This document shows, piece by piece, positions 4,876-5,215 of a stretch of 5,215 bases of DNA. The DNA is taken from assembly GCA_004213235.1 (NCBI GenBank), contig SHAI01000169.1:1-5215 (forward strand), written 5' to 3'. Every line of letters begins with the position of its first letter. Position 1 is the stretch's first letter. Source of the stretch: Parvularculaceae bacterium (lineage in GTDB: Bacteria; Pseudomonadota; Alphaproteobacteria; Caulobacterales; Parvularculaceae). The notes beneath the pieces are model-generated. The model was not told where the DNA came from. It made no database searches and worked only from the letters and a program-made list of their open reading frames with translations. Made by a program: the position numbers and the translations under genes.

Positions 4876-5215
4876 GGCTCTGTCAGAAGAAAAACGGTTT
4901 GAGCGGGTTCGCCTGATTTCGTAGCCTCCTCGGATGCGCAATCCGTTCAAATATTTCAAGACGTCACCTGAGGTGATCCGCCTCGCTGTGATGATGTACA
5001 TCCGCTTCCCGCTCTCTCTGCGCAACGTGGAGGATCTGCTCCACGAGCGCGGTATCGATATCACCCACGAAACGGTCCTTTTCTGGTGGAACCGTTTTGG
5101 TCCGTTGTTCGCGAAGTCGATCCGAAGACGCCGCGTCCAGAACACGAACTATTCGAACTGGGCGTGGCATCTGGATGAGGTTTTCGTAAAGATAAACGGA
5201 GAGCTTCATTACCTC
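4876..5215 (+). mobile_element. IS6-family insertion sequence, left part only
   Basis: A GGCTCTGT sequence at 4876-4883 resembles the terminal inverted repeats of IS6-family elements, which commonly begin GGCTCTGT or GGCACTGT. It lies about 58 bp before the transposase start, the usual family spacing. The right end is beyond the window, so neither the exact boundary nor the expected 8-bp target duplication can be confirmed. The insertion lies about 430 bp downstream of tRNA-Ser. Confidence 0.75.
4934..5215 (+). CDS. IS6-family transposase, N-terminal 94 residues (runs off window)
   Basis: This DDE transposase moves the element by replicative cointegrate formation. The frame opens at ATG 4934, with a TAG just upstream in frame at 4922-4924 and no other start between, and continues uninterrupted to the window end. 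The family is usually about 230-240 residues, so roughly 60 percent is missing. MRNPFKYFK at the N-terminus is followed by PLSLRNVEDLLHERGI (26-41) and ITHETVLFWWNRFGP (43-57), the family's helix-turn-helix region. WHLDEVFVKINGE (78-90) contains the first catalytic Asp, Asp81. The wording is close to rhizobial and sphingomonad IS6 transposases as I recall them. No strong ribosome-binding site is seen before the ATG, common for transposases. Whether the gene is intact downstream cannot be judged. Confidence 0.95.
   Translation, partial: MRNPFKYFKTSPEVIRLAVMMYIRFPLSLRNVEDLLHERGIDITHETVLFWWNRFGPLFAKSIRRRRVQNTNYSNWAWHLDEVFVKINGELHYL

Noticed and set aside
4747..5145. 132-codon minus-strand frame over the IS6 left end
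   Set aside because: It is antisense to the clearly recognised IS6 transposase and its IR region, is Arg/Ser-rich and shows no domain.
1..5215. CRISPR array, toxin-antitoxin pair or defence system
   Set aside because: No regularly spaced repeats, no paired small ORFs with plausible starts and no defence-type domains were seen.

Overview
The window looks like chromosomal sequence from an alphaproteobacterium, moderately GC-rich and probably of the Maricaulis/Parvularcula type. The best clue is at the left edge. The gene before argC ends in a C-terminus that resembles vertebrate-type N-acetylglutamate synthase, the form fused to acetylglutamate kinase in Maricaulis and Xanthomonas. The ArgC protein is of the same Xanthomonas-like type. 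The organism assignment rests on recalled family knowledge, not on a search.

Layout: (1) 1-1169, plus strand: the 3' end of a probable bifunctional N-acetylglutamate synthase/kinase gene, overlapping a complete argC by ATGA. Together they cover the early, acetylated steps of arginine synthesis. (2) 1185-1820, minus strand, convergent with argC: a membrane-anchored GH24 (phage-type) lysozyme homologue. It keeps the catalytic Glu but lacks the usual Asp/Cys and Thr partners. (3) 1821-2014: a divergent intergenic region with a symmetrical TGTGA-N5-TCACA dyad. (4) 2015-3760, plus strand: a KefB/KefC-type CPA2 cation/proton antiporter with a C-terminal RCK (TrkA-N) domain. (5) 3933-4205, minus strand: a small two-helix membrane protein of unknown function. 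(6) 4354-4443: an intact tRNA-Ser(GGA) with an encoded CCA and a good upstream promoter. (7) 4444-4875: about 430 bp with no credible gene but with structured DNA, namely a G-quadruplex-type motif on the minus strand and a cluster of TTCCCTG/CAGGGAA inverted repeats. (8) 4876-5215: the left end of an IS6-family insertion sequence whose transposase runs off the window.

The left 4.4 kb reads as ordinary core chromosome: arginine biosynthesis, ion homeostasis, a cell-wall enzyme and a tRNA. The part right of the tRNA-Ser has the character of an accessory junction, with a tRNA 3' end, non-coding repeats and an IS. No defence system or other new multi-gene system is visible. The points most worth a second look are the altered lysozyme active site, the repeat cluster and G4-type motif after the tRNA, and the NAGS/K-argC arrangement.
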